Shown here: positions 1 to 8,020 of the stretch, one piece after another
Layout: each line of letters opens with the position of its first letter
How positions within the stretch are numbered: position 1 is the first letter of the stretch
Assembly (NCBI GenBank): GCA_001874365.1
Contig: MPDF01000021.1
Coordinates: 1-33,543, forward strand
Source: Gammaproteobacteria bacterium MedPE
GTDB taxonomy: Bacteria > Pseudomonadota > Gammaproteobacteria > Enterobacterales > Psychrobiaceae
Direction of reading: 5' to 3'
DNA: 33,543 nt
Position numbers and translations under genes: made by a program
Notes under the pieces: generated by a model
The model's database searches: none
Seen by the model: only the letters and a program-made list of their open reading frames with translations
Told to the model about the DNA's origin: nothing

Positions 1-192
1 AAGCATATAGATAACGGAATAGTCCTTTGACGAATTTTTGTCGTAACTTTCCGGTAAATAGACGGAAAATGATCGCGCCTCCTTCAAAATATCTGATTCT
101 AACGCTCTCTCTTGTGATGGCGATGACGCCAGCACTGTGCTGCTTAGGAGTAAACTAGCACTAATCACTAGGTGTTTTAACAGACTGTTCAT
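1..192 (-). CDS. Putative secreted esterase (alpha/beta hydrolase), 5' part only
   Basis: The minus frame opens at ATG 192 and runs off the left edge, giving 64 codons without a stop. It begins with a clear signal peptide: MNSLLKH, a hydrophobic stretch, then cleavage probably after VLA or LAS near residue 23. The text after it, including SFSVYLPESY at residues 41-50 and YSVIYML at the edge, resembles the opening of the PF00756 'putative esterase' family (esterase D / enterobactin-esterase-like), in which R-x-x-x-V-Y-L-P and a YPVLYLL strand are typical. A GAGAG stretch lies just before the ATG. The catalytic Ser, Asp and His fall outside the window, so the function is family-level only. It is transcribed away from the gbsR-cydAB operon. 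Confidence 0.62.
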   Translation of the reverse strand, partial: MNSLLKHLVISASLLLSSTVLASSPSQERALESDILKEARSFSVYLPESYDKNSSKDYSVIYML

Positions 193-209
193 TGCAACTC
201 TCACTTAAT

Positions 210-227
210 TTCTAGGAACAACTAGAA
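210..227. promoter_or_regulatory. Perfect inverted repeat TTCTAG-N6-CTAGAA, candidate operator
   Basis: Arms TTCTAG (210-215) and CTAGAA (222-227) match perfectly around six bases. The element ends 18 bases before the minus-strand esterase ATG and about 200 bases before the GbsR-type regulator gene. Its position suits an operator or an mRNA leader element for the esterase. No known factor is recognised. Confidence 0.35.
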
Positions 228-361
228 TACATGACTAATCCACGCTCTCTAGCCAAAATTTGTATGGAAATATGTCAGATCTTATCTACTTGCACCTATT
301 ATTTGCGATTCAATAGATCCATATCAAGATAAGAACCAATGTCCAAAAATTCGAAAGAACT

Positions 362-375
362 TTGATCTTTATCAA
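362..375. promoter_or_regulatory. FNR box upstream of gbsR-cydAB
   Basis: The sequence TTGATCTTTATCAA is a perfect match to the FNR/ANR consensus TTGAT-N4-ATCAA. It ends 52 bases before the regulator ATG at 428, a distance that suits FNR activation of the whole regulator-cydA-cydB transcript. An FNR gene with all the required cysteines lies in this window at 15872. No convincing -10 hexamer was found at the expected distance. Confidence 0.8.
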
Positions 376-427
376 TTTGAGCGTATAGTTTCACTAATTA
401 CTGAAACTTCAGAAGGTAGCAATCAAA

Positions 428-976
428 ATGATAATAGCACCAAAACTTGAGTCCTTTGTTATGCATTGCGGCGAAATGGGCAGTCGTTGGGGATTTAACC
501 GGACCGTAGGCCAAATGTATGGCTTAATGATTATTAACGAAGAGCCGTTAACCGCCGTTGATATCGCCGAAACACTAAACATTTCCCGTGGTAACGTCTC
601 AATGGGCATTAAGGAACTGCAATCGTGGCGCCTAATAAGCGTTACTCATAAACCCAAGGATCGCAAAGAATATTACGCTCCCGCTGGCTCTATCTGGGAC
701 ATGGCAATCAGGGTTTTTGAAGAGCGCCGTAAACGCGAAGTCGACCCTACGCTTTCTCTGTTACGTGACAACTTGCTGGATGAACCATCGACTGAGCAAG
801 AAACATATGCCCATAAGCAATTATTAGAAATTCATGATCTGCTCGAAACCGTAACCGAGTGGGCCGGTGAGCTTCAAACCATGAACCCTGAGAACTTAAC
901 AACCTTAATGAAACTAGGTTCAGGCGTCAGCAAAGTATTAGATATTAAAGACAAGCTATTAGCCAATAATAGCTAG
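428..976 (+). CDS. GbsR/MarR-family transcriptional regulator next to cydAB
   Basis: This 182-residue protein has the winged-helix layout of the GbsR branch of the MarR superfamily: an N-terminal helix, LTAVDIAETLNISRGNVSMGIKEL (about residues 41-64) as the helix-turn-helix, and the wing K-P-K-D-R-K-E-Y-Y. The C-terminal half is a predicted helical dimerisation region. Known GbsR proteins repress glycine-betaine synthesis genes and sense choline, but here the gene is coupled to a cytochrome bd oxidase. Its TAG stop (974-976) overlaps a perfect AGGAGG ribosome-binding site for cydA, so the two are surely co-transcribed. A likely role is local control of cydAB under FNR. The effector is unknown; a redox, quinone or respiratory signal is speculation. 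Confidence 0.85.
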   Translation: MIIAPKLESFVMHCGEMGSRWGFNRTVGQMYGLMIINEEPLTAVDIAETLNISRGNVSMGIKELQSWRLISVTHKPKDRKEYYAPAGSIWDMAIRVFEERRKREVDPTLSLLRDNLLDEPSTEQETYAHKQLLEIHDLLETVTEWAGELQTMNPENLTTLMKLGSGVSKVLDIKDKLLANNS

Positions 977-984
977 GAGGCACC

Positions 985-2343
985 ATGATTGAAGAAACAT
1001 TGATGCTATCGCGAATTCAGTTTGCAGCGAATATTAGTTTTCATATTTTATTTCCAACGATTACGATTGCACTCAGTTGGTTTTTAGTATTTTTTAAAGT
1101 CAAAGCGAACATGACTGATGATCCCGTGTGGATGCGGATGTATCGATTCTGGGTGAAAATCTTCGCCCTTTCCTTTGCTATTGGCGTCGTTACAGGTGTC
1201 ACGATGTCATTTCAGTTTGGCACCAATTGGCCTCATTTCATGGAACGAGTGGGTAATATTGCTGGCCCATTATTGGGTTATGAAGTACTAACCGCATTCT
1301 TTTTAGAAGCGTCATTCTTGGGTATCATGTTATTTGGCATTAAGCGTGTACCCCCGGTGGTACACACGATAGCGACTATTGTCGTTGCCATCGGTACGAG
1401 CTTATCGGCATTTTGGATTCTTGCACTAAACTCATGGATGCAAACCCCACAAGGCTTTGAGATGATTGATGGCGTTGCGTTTCCAACTGATTGGTGGGCA
1501 ATTATCTTTAACCCTTCATTTCCTTATCGTTTACTGCATATGTTAATTGCATCAGGGCTTACCGCATCGTTCTTAATTGCGGGTATTAGCGCCTATCGTT
1601 TACTTAAAGGTGATAATAAACGTGCGCCAACTAAAGCATTAAAGATAAGTTTAACGGCGGCACTAATTCTGACAACGTGTCAGGTTTATGTGGGCGACAT
1701 TCACGGTCTAAATACGTTAAAACACCAGCCTCAGAAAGTTGCAGCGATGGAAGGCGTTTGGGAAACTCAAAAAGGCGTTCCATTATTACTTTTTGCGGTG
1801 ATTGATGAAGAGAACCGAGAAAACCACTTTGAATTGGCTATCCCAAATCTTGCAAGTTTCATTCTAACGCATGATATGAACGGTGAGATCAAGGGACTTA
1901 ACGAATTCAAAGGCAACCACCCACCTGTTGCACCTGTATTCTATGCTTTTCGACTAATGGTAGGGTTAGGCTTTTTAATGCTAGTCGTCGCGTGGACATC
2001 ACGAATTTGGCTTGCTAGGAAAGATGAGTTACCGCCGTGGATGCTCAAAATTCTTGTTTTGATGACATTTTCAGGCTGGATTGCAACCCTTGCAGGCTGG
2101 TATGTGACTGAAATAGGACGCCAACCTTGGCTAGTAACTGGCGTGTTGTCGGTTAAAGACGCCGCCACAGATATTGCGCCTGAAAACGTGATGATTTCAC
2201 TGGTCGCTTATTTGGTTATTTATGTCGTGGTGATGTGGGCGTATTTACACACATTGTTGACCATGTCGCGACGAGCAATTGAAGTCGAAGAGATAAGCGA
2301 TAACGAATACTATTCTTCAGCGCTAGTTAAGAAGGAAGCATAA
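985..2343 (+). CDS. cydA: Cytochrome bd ubiquinol oxidase subunit I (short Q-loop, CIO-like)
   Basis: CydA oxidises quinol and carries hemes b558, b595 and d in the inner membrane. Residues matching the E. coli ligands are present: H20 (b595), H185 and M325 (b558), E100 and E108 in GYEVLTAFFLEASF, and the quinol-loop K251 and E256 in KVAAME. GRQPW near the C-terminus is also conserved. At 452 residues it is about 70 shorter than E. coli CydA, mostly because the Q-loop insertion is missing, as in cyanide-insensitive oxidases (CIO). The start is fixed by AGGAGG at 975-980. It overlaps no gene but lies 8 bases after the regulator and 1 base before cydB. The perfect FNR box at 362 suggests low-oxygen induction. 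Confidence 0.96.
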   Translation: MIEETLMLSRIQFAANISFHILFPTITIALSWFLVFFKVKANMTDDPVWMRMYRFWVKIFALSFAIGVVTGVTMSFQFGTNWPHFMERVGNIAGPLLGYEVLTAFFLEASFLGIMLFGIKRVPPVVHTIATIVVAIGTSLSAFWILALNSWMQTPQGFEMIDGVAFPTDWWAIIFNPSFPYRLLHMLIASGLTASFLIAGISAYRLLKGDNKRAPTKALKISLTAALILTTCQVYVGDIHGLNTLKHQPQKVAAMEGVWETQKGVPLLLFAVIDEENRENHFELAIPNLASFILTHDMNGEIKGLNEFKGNHPPVAPVFYAFRLMVGLGFLMLVVAWTSRIWLARKDELPPWMLKILVLMTFSGWIATLAGWYVTEIGRQPWLVTGVLSVKDAATDIAPENVMISLVAYLVIYVVVMWAYLHTLLTMSRRAIEVEEISDNEYYSSALVKKEA

Positions 2344-2344
2344 T

Positions 2345-3352
2345 ATGTTTGAACAAGAAACCCTAGCGGTAATCTTCGCCGCGTTAATGGCATTAACTGT
2401 TATTTTGTACGCCATATTAGATGGCTACGACCTCGGCGTGGGCATGCTAATACCACTAAAAGACGAGAAACAAAGTGACACTATGATCGCCTCTATAGGT
2501 CCTTTTTGGGATGCTAATGAAACGTGGTTAGTCATGGCAATGGGACTGCTATTCATCGCGTTCCCATTAGCTCACTCTATTGTTTTTAAAGCGCTCTATT
2601 TACCGACCTTGGTGCTATTAATAAGCCTCATCCTTAGAGGCATCGCCTTTGATTTTCGAGCTAAAGCGTTATTCGCCCATAAACCATTATGGGATCGTGC
2701 ATTCAAGTTCGGCTCACTCTTTGCGGCGCTTAGTCAAGGCTACATGTTGGGTCAGTATATTGTCGGTTTTGATAACAGCGGTATGTCAATTGCGTTCAGT
2801 TTAATTAGTGCCGTTGGTGTAGCAATCGCTTATACGCTCATTGGCGCCGCGTGGTTAATCATGAAATGTGAAGGTGAGTTACAAGCTCGTGCAATTAAAT
2901 GGTTTTACAAAGCCCTTTTTGTCAGTTGGTTAGGTGTTATTGCAGTATCGATTGTTAATCCATTGGTCAACGATGATGTATTTAATCGTTGGTTATCAAC
3001 ACCAGCTTACTGGGTTTTACCTATTTTATGCGGACTTTGCTTTGTAGTGGCCTTGTTTGAAATTCGTAAGATGATTGCTAGAAAGTCAATCAATGACAAT
3101 GATGACAGTCGTTGTTGGAGTCCGTTTGCGTTGACGGTGGCTATTTATCTTCTGTGTTTTGTGGGAATCGCCCTTAGTTTCTATCCAGACATTGTGCCTG
3201 GTCAGCTAACAATCTGGGAGTCGGTCGCTGCACCACAAGCGCTGAATTTTATTTTGTGGGGCGCTATAATTGTAATTCCAACAATTATTCTTTACACCAT
3301 TTATTCGTATCGAGTGTTTTGGGGCAAAGTATCACCACTTCAATACTATTAA
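2345..3352 (+). CDS. cydB: Cytochrome bd ubiquinol oxidase subunit II
   Basis: CydB is the heme-free partner that stabilises CydA in the membrane. The 335-residue protein is almost all transmembrane helix. It starts with the family hallmark YAILDGYDLGVGML (about residues 22-35), followed by GPFWDANETWLV and RGIAFDFRAKA. The length is typical of CIO-type CydB. The ATG follows the cydA TAA by one base, and AGAAGGAAG supplies the ribosome-binding site inside the cydA tail. The operon ends here: no cydX-like small membrane ORF fits before the terminator at 3371, and cydDC is not in the window. Confidence 0.96.
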   Translation: MFEQETLAVIFAALMALTVILYAILDGYDLGVGMLIPLKDEKQSDTMIASIGPFWDANETWLVMAMGLLFIAFPLAHSIVFKALYLPTLVLLISLILRGIAFDFRAKALFAHKPLWDRAFKFGSLFAALSQGYMLGQYIVGFDNSGMSIAFSLISAVGVAIAYTLIGAAWLIMKCEGELQARAIKWFYKALFVSWLGVIAVSIVNPLVNDDVFNRWLSTPAYWVLPILCGLCFVVALFEIRKMIARKSINDNDDSRCWSPFALTVAIYLLCFVGIALSFYPDIVPGQLTIWESVAAPQALNFILWGAIIVIPTIILYTIYSYRVFWGKVSPLQYY

Positions 3353-3370
3353 TATAAGTTAATAGGCAAT

Positions 3371-3399
3371 AAAAAGGCTCCAAAATTGGAGCCTTTTTA
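3371..3399. terminator. Bidirectional intrinsic terminator between cydB and gnd
   Basis: A hairpin with 12-base arms (AAAAAGGCTCCA and its complement) closes on a 3-4 base loop. It has A-tracts on one side and T-tracts on the other, so it can stop transcripts of the converging cydB and gnd genes. Confidence 0.88.
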
Positions 3400-3417
3400 T
3401 TGTGTGATATTTGGCGA

Positions 3418-4947
3418 TTAGTCCACCTCTAACATGTCACGTTTCTTTTGCGACCATGTCACGTGAAATTTTTTGCCTTGTGGTTTATCAATGCGCTCAA
3501 AGGTATGAGCACCAAAGTAATCACGCTGCGCTTGTAACAAGTTTGCTGGCAGTGTATCCATGCGATAAGAGTCGTAATACGCCAATGCTGAGCTAAACGC
3601 GCCACATGGGATCCCATCGATCGTAGCTTTGGCAATTGCTTGTCGCCAGTTATGTTGATATTTCGCAATTTCGTTAGCAAAATATTCATCGAGCAATAGG
3701 TTACCTAGGTCACTATCACGGTCGTAAGCATCGGTGATTTTTTGTAAGAATGCCGCTCGAATGATACAGCCTGCACGCCAAATTTTTGCAATTCCACCAA
3801 AATCAATGGGCCAATTTTGCTCGCGCGCTGCCAATTTTATAAGTTGGAACCCTTGCGCGTAGGCAACGATTTTCGAACAATAAAGTGCATCGTGAATTTG
3901 TTCAATGCATAGTACTCGTTCTTGCTCTGTAACATCATTGATGGCGGGACCTTTTAACAGTTTAGCAGCGCGAATTCTCGCATGCTTTAGTGTTGAGAGA
4001 GAACGGGCAAATACCGATTGTGCAATAGTCGTTGCAGGTGCACCGACTTGCAACGCGCTCACTGCTGTCCATAAGCCAGTACCTTTTTGGCCTGCCTTAT
4101 CTAAGATAATATCTACTAATGGCTTTTTGGTTTCTGGATCGAACTCTAATAACACCTCTGCACTAATTTCCATGAGATAACTGTTTAGAATGCCGTTATT
4201 CCATTGTTTGAAAATGTTAGCAATATCAGTCGGCGTCATTTTTAACGACTCACGCATGATATGGTAGGCCTCACAAATCATTTGCATATCGGCGTATTCA
4301 ATGCCGTTATGAACCATCTTCACGTAATGACCGGAACCTGCTGGGCCGATGTATGTAGCACAAGGTTCACCCTGTGGTAACGGCTGGGTATGCGATGTGC
4401 GCTCTAAAGCACGGCCTGTTAATGGATCGACCTTAGCAGCGATTGCGTGCCAAACAGGTTCAATTCGGGCCCATGCATAAGGATCACCACTTGGCATCAA
4501 CGATGGCCCAAAACGCGCACCGACTTCGCCGCCTGAAACCGCTGTTGTGAAGAAATTAAATTTACCGCGGTAGCGTTTTTCACGCTCAACAGTATCAGTC
4601 CATAGGCTATTGCCTGTATCGACGATAATGTCGTCGGCGTTAATACCAGCATCAATAAGTTTCTCGCAAACATTATCCACTGGCGCACCCGCTGGAATTG
4701 ACAATATGATGAGGTGCGGCGCTTTTAACTTGCCTAATAGTTCGGTAAATGAATGACAAGGAACAATTCTTGGTACATCGGTCGTATTCTCTTGGGCGTC
4801 TGCTGCAAGTATTTCATCGACTTTGCAATGATCTAAATCGAATCCAGCAATTTTATAGCCATTATCGGCAAGATTTAACGCAAGGTTTTTACCCATTACG
4901 CCTAAACCAATAAATCCGATGTCACATGAAGTTTGTTGTTCTGTCAT
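3418..4947 (-). CDS. gnd: 6-phosphogluconate dehydrogenase, decarboxylating
   Basis: Gnd converts 6-phosphogluconate and NADP+ to ribulose 5-phosphate, CO2 and NADPH in the oxidative pentose-phosphate pathway. The Rossmann motif GLGVMG is at residues 14-19. The active-site signature includes SGGEVGARFGPSLMPSG (138-154) and the catalytic K210, H213, N214 and E217 in HYVKMVHNGIEYADMQ. The C-terminal all-helical domain is complete. At 509 residues it is somewhat longer than the approximately 470-residue enterobacterial enzyme, with extra residues around 176-196 and at the C-terminus. An AAGG stretch precedes the ATG. A HexR-like palindrome lies about 150 bases upstream. Confidence 0.96.
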   Translation of the reverse strand: MTEQQTSCDIGFIGLGVMGKNLALNLADNGYKIAGFDLDHCKVDEILAADAQENTTDVPRIVPCHSFTELLGKLKAPHLIILSIPAGAPVDNVCEKLIDAGINADDIIVDTGNSLWTDTVEREKRYRGKFNFFTTAVSGGEVGARFGPSLMPSGDPYAWARIEPVWHAIAAKVDPLTGRALERTSHTQPLPQGEPCATYIGPAGSGHYVKMVHNGIEYADMQMICEAYHIMRESLKMTPTDIANIFKQWNNGILNSYLMEISAEVLLEFDPETKKPLVDIILDKAGQKGTGLWTAVSALQVGAPATTIAQSVFARSLSTLKHARIRAAKLLKGPAINDVTEQERVLCIEQIHDALYCSKIVAYAQGFQLIKLAAREQNWPIDFGGIAKIWRAGCIIRAAFLQKITDAYDRDSDLGNLLLDEYFANEIAKYQHNWRQAIAKATIDGIPCGAFSSALAYYDSYRMDTLPANLLQAQRDYFGAHTFERIDKPQGKKFHVTWSQKKRDMLEVD

Positions 4948-5239
4948 TTTTGTACCTTAATGCAGAGAGGAGATTATTGGCGCGGAGTATAACTTAATTA
5001 TTTTGTAAAAATAATACCAAAGTTGGAAATTCCTAAACTAAATTTGCATGATGTAATGTGCTTTGGTTCATGTTTATTGAAGAATTCAGGCTCCTTTATG
5101 TAATTTTGTTACAGTAATGTGATATTACTACGTAAATAATTAGTCCCTGTAATGTTAACACTAGCCGCATATCAACGTTGATCATTAATTAATTTTCACG
5201 TTATATTGTTTACTTTCCGTTACTTAACATAAGAACAAT
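4948..5239. promoter_or_regulatory. Divergent intergenic region between gnd and yicG
   Basis: This 292-base, very A+T-rich stretch separates two divergent genes and must hold both promoters. On the minus strand a TATACT-type -10 for gnd lies near 4987-4993, with no good -35. A HexR-like palindrome (5099-5113) and an overlapping inverted repeat (5113-5129) lie in the middle. No RNA gene or ORF of note is visible. Confidence 0.5.
5099..5113. promoter_or_regulatory. HexR-like operator TGTAAT-TTT-GTTACA
   Basis: The 15-base palindrome TGTAATTTTGTTACA differs by one base from the gammaproteobacterial HexR consensus TGTAATwwwATTACA as I recall it. HexR is the phosphosugar-responsive regulator of central carbon genes, so a site upstream of gnd makes biological sense. 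It overlaps by one base a second inverted repeat, AGTAAT-N5-ATTACT (5113-5129). It lies about 150 bases from gnd and 127 bases from yicG, so its target is not certain. Confidence 0.5.
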
Positions 5240-5872
5240 ATGAATCAGTTATTAGACTTAGAATTTATGGTGACCCTTTTAGGCTTATTTGGTATCGCCG
5301 TCTTTGCGGTATCTGGCGCATTAGACGCCGCAAGAAAGGAAATGGACATCTTAGGTTTTATGTTAATAGGAACGGTTACTGGTCTTGGTGGCGGTACTAT
5401 TCGAGATGTTTTGTTAGGAAACGTTCCTGTGTATTGGATCATGGATGCGACCTACGTCGGTTTGTGTATGTTGATGTCCTTAATGACCTATTTTGTTGCA
5501 CCCTTGTTAGAATCTCGTACTAAAGCACTTATTTGGATGGATGCTCTGGGTTTGGCGCTATTTTGTGTCACTGGAACTCAAATAGCTGCGTCATTAGGTG
5601 CACCACCGCTGATCTGTGTTTGCATGGGCGTTGTTACCGCGTCATTCGGCGGAATTATTCGAGACGTACTTTGTGGTTATGATTTGGTCCTAAGTAATCG
5701 CGAGCTCTATGTGACAACCGCTGTAGCTGGTGGCTCAATTTATTGGGTATTACATTGGGTTGGCGTTGTAGAAAGTATTGCTATGTTAGGCGGGTTCTTG
5801 GCAGCGTTCGGCTTACGAAGCGCCGCCATTATCTGGGGCTTGTCATTGCCCTCTTATCAATCTAAACGCTAG
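5240..5872 (+). CDS. yicG: YicG/UPF0126 (TRIC-type) membrane protein
   Basis: This 210-residue integral membrane protein carries the tandem UPF0126 repeat. The first signature, GTVTGLGGGTIRDVLLG, is at residues 44-60; the second, ASFGGIIRDVLCG, is near 134-146. The fold is that of trimeric intracellular cation channels, and some bacterial members have been linked to glycine uptake, so either cation-channel or amino-acid transport activity is possible. Seven membrane segments are expected. The ribosome-binding site is weak (AAGAA). It converges with the DUF501 gene, with only two bases between stop codons and no visible terminator. Confidence 0.9.
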   Translation: MNQLLDLEFMVTLLGLFGIAVFAVSGALDAARKEMDILGFMLIGTVTGLGGGTIRDVLLGNVPVYWIMDATYVGLCMLMSLMTYFVAPLLESRTKALIWMDALGLALFCVTGTQIAASLGAPPLICVCMGVVTASFGGIIRDVLCGYDLVLSNRELYVTTAVAGGSIYWVLHWVGVVESIAMLGGFLAAFGLRSAAIIWGLSLPSYQSKR

Positions 5873-5874
5873 CG

Positions 5875-6393
5875 CTAAATATTAATGGTCAGTTTATCGA
5901 GTTCAAATTCTTGATCCATTAGCTGTCCAATCACGTTATCACCGCATAAGTGATGCGCATACTGCATATGAAGGCAACGTACTTTGGTCCAATTGGTGAT
6001 TCCACCGATGCCATATTGGTCGAATAATTTAATAAAGCCCAATTCGTCTAAGCGGAATTTATCTTCAGGTAACATCGCTTCCCAACGTGCTTTTACATAT
6101 TGTTGGTGGTTTTTGTAAAAGGTTTCACGTAGTTCTTCGTCTTCCATGATTCGCTGCTCAATGTGCTTAGTCCAGCCATTGGTTTCAATTTTGTTAATCG
6201 CTTTATGTAAATCTTTAGAACACAGCCAGTACATTGTCGGAAATGGCTTATCAGCCACTAAGCTACGAGTCTGGAGTACTGTCGGAATTTGCTTATCGGT
6301 TTGATGGGCAATCTTAATGATTCCGCGAGGAGTTCGCCCCAGTTGTTGATTAATAATTTCTAATTGTTGTTCACTCAGTTGGCAATTTGACAT
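5875..6393 (-). CDS. DUF501 domain protein
   Basis: This is a 172-residue soluble protein of the DUF501 family (PF04417), whose function is unknown. Family features visible are PFPTMYWLCS, in which a substrate-like pocket has been guessed at but not shown, and the C-terminal GIGG...VRCLHMQYAHHLCGDN block with conserved Cys and His residues. The start is set at ATG 6393 (MSNCQLSEQQ). An in-frame extension to 6489 exists but reads as noncoding sequence and would run into the promoter of the divergent DUF3087 gene. It has no signal peptide or membrane segment. Confidence 0.85.
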   Translation of the reverse strand: MSNCQLSEQQLEIINQQLGRTPRGIIKIAHQTDKQIPTVLQTRSLVADKPFPTMYWLCSKDLHKAINKIETNGWTKHIEQRIMEDEELRETFYKNHQQYVKARWEAMLPEDKFRLDELGFIKLFDQYGIGGITNWTKVRCLHMQYAHHLCGDNVIGQLMDQEFELDKLTINI

Positions 6394-6521
6394 TGAAATA
6401 GATTCTTTTGGGAAATTTCGCGAGATTATACCGATATTTTTTGTGGTTTTAACTGTAATTGTTGTATGTTCTGTTAATATTCGCGGCATTAATTTGATCG
6501 CAGTAACATTAAGGGCTGAAA

Positions 6522-7031
6522 TTGCAGTTAAAAGATATCGATAAGGCGACCTATCGCCAGCACTTTAAATATACAACCTTCGCAGTTATCGCCGGGCTAA
6601 TGGTCGGTGCGTTAAGTATTTCTTCTCTTTTGATATTATTCTTGGGAAACAATGAAGGCAGCAATTTCAACTTAAATTTGGCCGGTGTCGCTATTACTAT
6701 TGTCATCTTGGCAATCGTGGCGAGCCAAGTGAAATCAAAGCCCTATTTTGCGGAGATCCTTTATGTTTCTCGTTTAAAGTTCGAACTATCCCATATCAAT
6801 CGAAAATTTAAAGCCATTGAAAAAGCGGCTAAGAGTGAGAATACGACAGCATTGGACATTCTCGCTTTTTATTATCAGGCAACTCGTCAAGTTTGGACGC
6901 TTGACGACAATACTATTACGATGAGTGAACTAAACAGTAAAGAAGCAAAGTTTTTTGAACAAGTAAATCAGCTGAACTACCAAGCAGACGCTAACCGCTA
7001 TTCTCGTGACCTATTAGCTCAATTTTCATAA
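6522..7031 (+). CDS. DUF3087 family membrane protein
   Basis: This 169-residue protein has two N-terminal transmembrane helices (about residues 19-39 and 50-68) and a cytoplasmic helical C-terminal part. The opening DKATYRQHFKYTT and the later L-x-F-YYQ-x-x-R-Q-V-W region fit DUF3087 (PF11286), whose function is unknown. Translation begins at a TTG codon, with AAGGG at 6511-6515 as ribosome-binding site; the next in-frame Met is inside the first helix. It is followed nine bases later by the UPF0149 gene, so the two probably form an operon. Confidence 0.8.
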   Translation: MQLKDIDKATYRQHFKYTTFAVIAGLMVGALSISSLLILFLGNNEGSNFNLNLAGVAITIVILAIVASQVKSKPYFAEILYVSRLKFELSHINRKFKAIEKAAKSENTTALDILAFYYQATRQVWTLDDNTITMSELNSKEAKFFEQVNQLNYQADANRYSRDLLAQFS

Positions 7032-7040
7032 GGATTATAC

Positions 7041-7676
7041 GTGCATAAGTTAACCAACGAACAAGAACAACAGTTATCTCATTGGCTAGTCGATGAAGCG
7101 CCAAGTCAAACGCTTTGTCTACATGCAGTCAAAGGGTATTTATTTGCCGTGATCGCAAGCCCTGACCCAATTGAAGTCAATGATTGGCTGCCACTAATTT
7201 TTAATGCTGAAACCGACAGTATTCCAGACGAAATAACCATGATTTTGGCTCAGTTATACAATTACACCAGTGATTTGGTATTTGATGAAGGTTATAAACT
7301 CCCAGAAGTATTAGAGTTTTCAGAAGAGATGGTCGAGGCTAACTTCCTGAGTGGCCATCCTTTACACGAATGGAGCTATGGATTTGCATGCGGTGCTAAT
7401 TTCTATTCGAACAAATTGCTCGATAACTTAACCGAAGAATCTGAAGTTCTTGAATCATTTACACTTGCGATAATGGCATTGACATTTTTTGCAGACCGCC
7501 AAATGGCTCAGGAGGTAGTAGATAGCCAAGATGATAGTAACTTATCTATTTTCGCGCCGATAATGTACAGCATGATTGGTGACTTGGTGCCTGAATATGC
7601 ACAACTCGTTGAGCAAGCGGCATTAAGTACGGGTCTATACGATTTTGAAGAATCTGAAGGTTGGGACGAAGAGTAA
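7041..7676 (+). CDS. UPF0149 (YecA/YgfB-like) protein
   Basis: The 211-residue acidic protein matches the UPF0149/YecA family: LHAVKGYLFAVIASPDPIEVNDWLPLIF (about residues 27-54) is the signature helix-loop, and HEWSYGFACGANF (about 112-124) is the second conserved block. There is no C-terminal SEC-C zinc motif, so it is the short YgfB-like form. The biochemical role is not settled. It starts at GTG, supported by AAGGAT just upstream at 7030-7035, and follows the DUF3087 gene by nine bases. The C-terminus is very acidic. Confidence 0.85.
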   Translation: MHKLTNEQEQQLSHWLVDEAPSQTLCLHAVKGYLFAVIASPDPIEVNDWLPLIFNAETDSIPDEITMILAQLYNYTSDLVFDEGYKLPEVLEFSEEMVEANFLSGHPLHEWSYGFACGANFYSNKLLDNLTEESEVLESFTLAIMALTFFADRQMAQEVVDSQDDSNLSIFAPIMYSMIGDLVPEYAQLVEQAALSTGLYDFEESEGWDEE

Positions 7677-7735
7677 TACTTTTTACTTATGTTCTGCTAA
7701 ACTTTAATTACTAACTTAACGTGATGAGGTGAAAA

Positions 7736-8020
7736 ATGCATTTAAACCTTGATATTCATAACTACTATGAAAAGTTGATGATAGAACATCTTGTTTCCCA
7801 TCCTGAGTATAGTGCGTTTGATAAGGAGTTTATGGCTGATGTTTGTTGTCTTGCATTAACACAACTCCCAGCCCGTTATATTAGACATGAAATTGATATG
7901 TCGTTTTATTTAAGCTCAGATGACCGACTTAAAATGAACTATCAAGTTGACCAAGCCGTTCAATCGGCCATCGCTTACTTACGCAATAAAACGGAACATC
8001 GACCTAACGCTGCACCGTAA
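7736..8020 (+). CDS. ComFB-domain protein
   Basis: The 94-residue protein fits the late-competence ComFB family (PF10719): HNYYEKLMIEHL at the N-terminus, then DVCCLALTQLPARYIRHEIDM (about residues 35-55), equivalent to the family's 'DV.ALALN.LPP.YV' core. In other bacteria ComFB-type proteins have been reported as cyclic-di-GMP receptors, but whether this shorter form binds the nucleotide is unknown. A GAGGTG ribosome-binding site precedes the ATG. Only one of the Cys pairs seen in some homologues is present (C37, C38). The 3' end overlaps the converging lipoprotein gene by 17 bases. Confidence 0.8.
   Translation: MHLNLDIHNYYEKLMIEHLVSHPEYSAFDKEFMADVCCLALTQLPARYIRHEIDMSFYLSSDDRLKMNYQVDQAVQSAIAYLRNKTEHRPNAAP

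Noticed and set aside
280-334. Inverted repeat TCTTATCT (280-287) / AGATAAGA (327-334)
   Set aside because: The arms are 39 bases apart in A+T-rich DNA, with no T-tract or known motif, so chance is likely.
5179-5192. FNR-like TTGATCATTAATTA upstream of yicG
   Set aside because: The right half matches ATCAA at only one or two bases.
6394-6489. N-terminal extension of the DUF501 gene
   Set aside because: The translation does not resemble protein sequence of the family and would occupy the divergent promoter.
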